DNA of 9,139 nucleotides. Origin: Dehalococcoidia bacterium UBA5629 (GTDB taxonomy: Bacteria; Chloroflexota; Dehalococcoidia; GIF9; UBA5629). Every line of letters starts with the position of its first letter. The stretch's first letter is position 1. Position numbers and translations under genes: made by a program. This document shows positions 7,559 to 9,139 of the stretch, piece after piece. The stretch is taken from the NCBI GenBank assembly GCA_002421445.1, contig DIKB01000115.1, positions 1-9,139 of the forward strand, given 5' to 3'. Below the pieces are notes generated by a model. It saw only the letters and a program-made list of their open reading frames with translations. It did no database searches and was not told where the DNA came from.

Positions 7559-8764
7559 TTACCTCCGTTTTAGTACGTCTTCCAGTATAGCCAGTCCCTT
7601 ATCGATCTCACGTTCCGTGACGATGAGAGACGGCATGAACCGTATCGCGTTCGGCTTGACGTTATTCAATAACAAGCCTTGCTTCAGGCAGGCAGCAACA
7701 ACCTCTTCGGATATATCGCCGCTGAGAACCAATGCCAGCAGCAGCCCATTCCCCCTGACACCGGAGATGCAACTGTACTTCGTTTTCAGTTTCTCCAGTT
7801 GATTCCTGAGGTATTTTCCTACACGTTCGACATGCGATAGGATGTCATTCTCAATAATGTAGTTCAATACTTCGTAGCCGACGGCGCAGACGAGCGGATT
7901 CCCTCCGAACGTTCCGCCGTGATCTCCCGGGACGAACACCGAAGCGCTCTCCTTCGCCAGTATAGCACCGATCGGCACGCCGCTGCCCAGACCTTTGGCG
8001 AGAGCGATGATATCCGGCTCGATATTCGCATGCTCATAGGCGAACAGCTTCCCGGTGCGCCCGATGCCGGTCTGTATTTCATCGAGGATCAGCAGGATTC
8101 CCTTCGCATCGCACAGGGCGCGTACCTCCTTGAGGTACGTATCGGAGGTCACGTTCACGCCGCCCTCGCCCTGTATCGGCTCAACCATGATGGCGCAGGT
8201 GCGTTTCGAGATCGCCGTCTCCAGCGCTTTAACATTATTGTATTCCACATTGGGGAAACCATCGGGTATCGGCGTATACGGGTCATGGAATTTCTTCTGT
8301 CCCGTGGCCGCAGTCATCGCCAGCGTCCGCCCATGGAACGATTCGTATGCTGTAATAACCTCGTAGGCTCCGTCGAGCTTCAGCTTCCCGTAACGGCGCG
8401 CCAGCTTAACCGCCCCTTCAGTCGATTCAGTGCCGCTGTTCGTGAAAAATACCCTGTTAAAGCAACTATGTGTAACCAGCAGCTCCGCCAGCTTCAGTTG
8501 CGGGATGGTATAATACAGATTCGTCGTATGGATTAACGTCTTAGCCTGCTTCGTTAATGCCTTAACCACAACAGGATGGCAATGTCCCAGGCTGTTCACC
8601 GCCAGCCCTCCGAAGAAATCGAGATATTCCTTGCCGTCGATATCCCAGACCTTCGATCCCTTGCCGCGAACCAGCGTTACGGGCAATCGTTTGAACGTCC
8701 GCATATAATATTTCTGTTCAATTTCAGGCCAGTTTTTATGTGTTTCGGACAATTGTCGTTCCAT
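7559..8764 (-). CDS. argD: Acetylornithine aminotransferase (class III, PLP-dependent)
   Basis: ArgD transfers an amino group from glutamate to N-acetylglutamate semialdehyde, making acetylornithine. From ATG 8764 the product is 401 residues, normal for the family. Visible class III landmarks are TNSGTEST (phosphate-binding loop), SFHGRTLAMTAATG, VEPIQGEGGV, LILDEIQTGIGRTG (Asp contacting the pyridine nitrogen, about 228), ALAKGLGSG with the PLP-binding Lys near 257, and GDHGGTFGGNPL. The start is uncertain. The frame is open to an ATG at 8812; AAAGGAG directly abuts ATG 8764 rather than being spaced from it, and a TTG at 8752 lies 12 bases past it. ATG 8764 is preferred by family length; it gives a 29-base overlap with argB. 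It is followed after 6 bases by argG, with no argF between. Relatives include other omega-aminotransferases, but the arg context supports ArgD. Confidence 0.95.
   Translation of the reverse strand: MERQLSETHKNWPEIEQKYYMRTFKRLPVTLVRGKGSKVWDIDGKEYLDFFGGLAVNSLGHCHPVVVKALTKQAKTLIHTTNLYYTIPQLKLAELLVTHSCFNRVFFTNSGTESTEGAVKLARRYGKLKLDGAYEVITAYESFHGRTLAMTAATGQKKFHDPYTPIPDGFPNVEYNNVKALETAISKRTCAIMVEPIQGEGGVNVTSDTYLKEVRALCDAKGILLILDEIQTGIGRTGKLFAYEHANIEPDIIALAKGLGSGVPIGAILAKESASVFVPGDHGGTFGGNPLVCAVGYEVLNYIIENDILSHVERVGKYLRNQLEKLKTKYSCISGVRGNGLLLALVLSGDISEEVVAACLKQGLLLNNVKPNAIRFMPSLIVTEREIDKGLAILEDVLKRR
8121..8139. repeat. Perfect 8-bp hairpin inside argD
   Basis: CGTACCTC, loop CTT, GAGGTACG: a perfect 8-bp inverted repeat with a three-base loop inside the argD codons for TYLKEVR. 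No T-run follows on either strand. It is most easily explained as a chance product of coding sequence. Confidence 0.4.
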
Positions 8765-9139
8765 CTCCTTTGCCTTCGATCTCGCGGAGCAGGGCATGAG
8801 ACACTCTGCCATCGATGATCCGTATCATCTCCACCGCTCGCAGAGCGGTTAGGCAGGCAACCATTTTTGCGGCCATGCCTCCCGTAGCAGTTCCCGAGCT
8901 TACCATCCCCTCAACCTCACCGGCGCGTAGTTTCGATATCAGCTTCTTTGAGCCGTCGAGAATACCGGGCACATCGGTGAGGAAAACAAGCTTCTCTGCT
9001 TTCAGAGATGCCGCGATCTCCGCAGCTGCGGTATCGCCGTTCACGTTCAAGATATTAATACCCTTATCATTACTCATCGCCGCCAGGCTCACCGGCGCTA
9101 TCACCGGTATATAATTCTCTTTCAGCAGCGTATCGATGA
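8736..9139 (-). CDS. argB: Acetylglutamate kinase, N-terminus beyond window edge
   Basis: ArgB phosphorylates N-acetylglutamate, the second step of arginine synthesis and in many bacteria the arginine-inhibited one. The frame is open from the right edge (9139) to a TGA ending at 8736, giving the last ~134 residues, about the C-terminal half of the enzyme. Amino acid kinase family landmarks present are NVNGDTAAAEIAASL (substrate/ATP site), KLVFLTDVPGIL, the GTATGGMAAKM segment (ATP-binding region with the catalytic-region Lys), and the terminal HALLREIEG and GTTIV pattern. A GTG at 9104 lies mid-protein (PVIAPVS) and is not the start. The N-terminus, which would show whether the arginine-sensing helix is present, is outside the window. 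It overlaps argD by about 29 bases. Confidence 0.94.
   Translation of the reverse strand, partial: IDTLLKENYIPVIAPVSLAAMSNDKGINILNVNGDTAAAEIAASLKAEKLVFLTDVPGILDGSKKLISKLRAGEVEGMVSSGTATGGMAAKMVACLTALRAVEMIRIIDGRVSHALLREIEGKGDGTTIVRNT

Noticed and set aside
7919..8536. 205-codon open frame on the plus strand
   Set aside because: Antisense to well-supported argD; no motif and no ribosome-binding site worth noting.
1..9139. Hidden mobile element, CRISPR, tRNA or defence gene
   Set aside because: Coding density is near complete with housekeeping genes; no direct repeats, tRNA-like cloverleaf or transposase motifs were seen.

Overview
The window holds ordinary chromosomal housekeeping genes, densely packed and almost all on the minus strand. 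Reading with transcription from the right-hand end, the minus-strand genes are argB (3' part only), argD, argG, argH, rpe, then fakA (a YloV/DhaL-type fatty acid kinase), a 66-base remnant that looks like the start of a degV/fakB gene, and recG (5' part only). The single plus-strand gene is rpmB (ribosomal protein L28), set between rpe and fakA. There are no RNA genes, insertion sequences, CRISPR arrays or phage genes, and no convincing intrinsic terminators.

Organism: the genes use clear Shine-Dalgarno sites (GGAGG, AAAGGAG) and some TTG and GTG starts. L28 is the four-cysteine form. RecG has a long N-terminal extension, and a DhaL-DegV-RecG neighbourhood sits beside an arg cluster. This points to a bacterium of moderate GC, and a member of the Chloroflexota (Dehalococcoidia-like) would fit. 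That placement is an impression from gene content, not a measured phylogeny.

Layout: positions 4203-9139 form an apparent arginine operon, with gaps of -29 (argB/argD), 6 (argD/argG), 36 (argG/argH) and -4 (argH/rpe) bases. The visible genes cover acetylglutamate phosphorylation (ArgB), the acetylornithine aminotransferase step (ArgD) and conversion of citrulline to arginine (ArgG, ArgH). Ornithine carbamoyltransferase (argF), which links these halves, is absent from the run and must be encoded elsewhere. Ribulose-phosphate 3-epimerase is translationally coupled to argH. Its 3' end overlaps the 3' end of convergent rpmB by 12 bases. rpmB and fakA then diverge from an 88-base region where two sigma70-like promoters can be drawn with overlapping -10 elements.

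FakA normally phosphorylates fatty acids held by a DegV-family FakB protein. Directly after fakA, in the place where a degV/fakB gene could stand, there is a well-placed ribosome-binding site and eight codons reading MVKIVTDS, the usual DegV N-terminus. The frame then loses resemblance and stops after 21 codons. This possible relic of a deleted fakB is the most interesting observation here. The rest of the window is conserved, and I saw no sign of a new multi-gene system.
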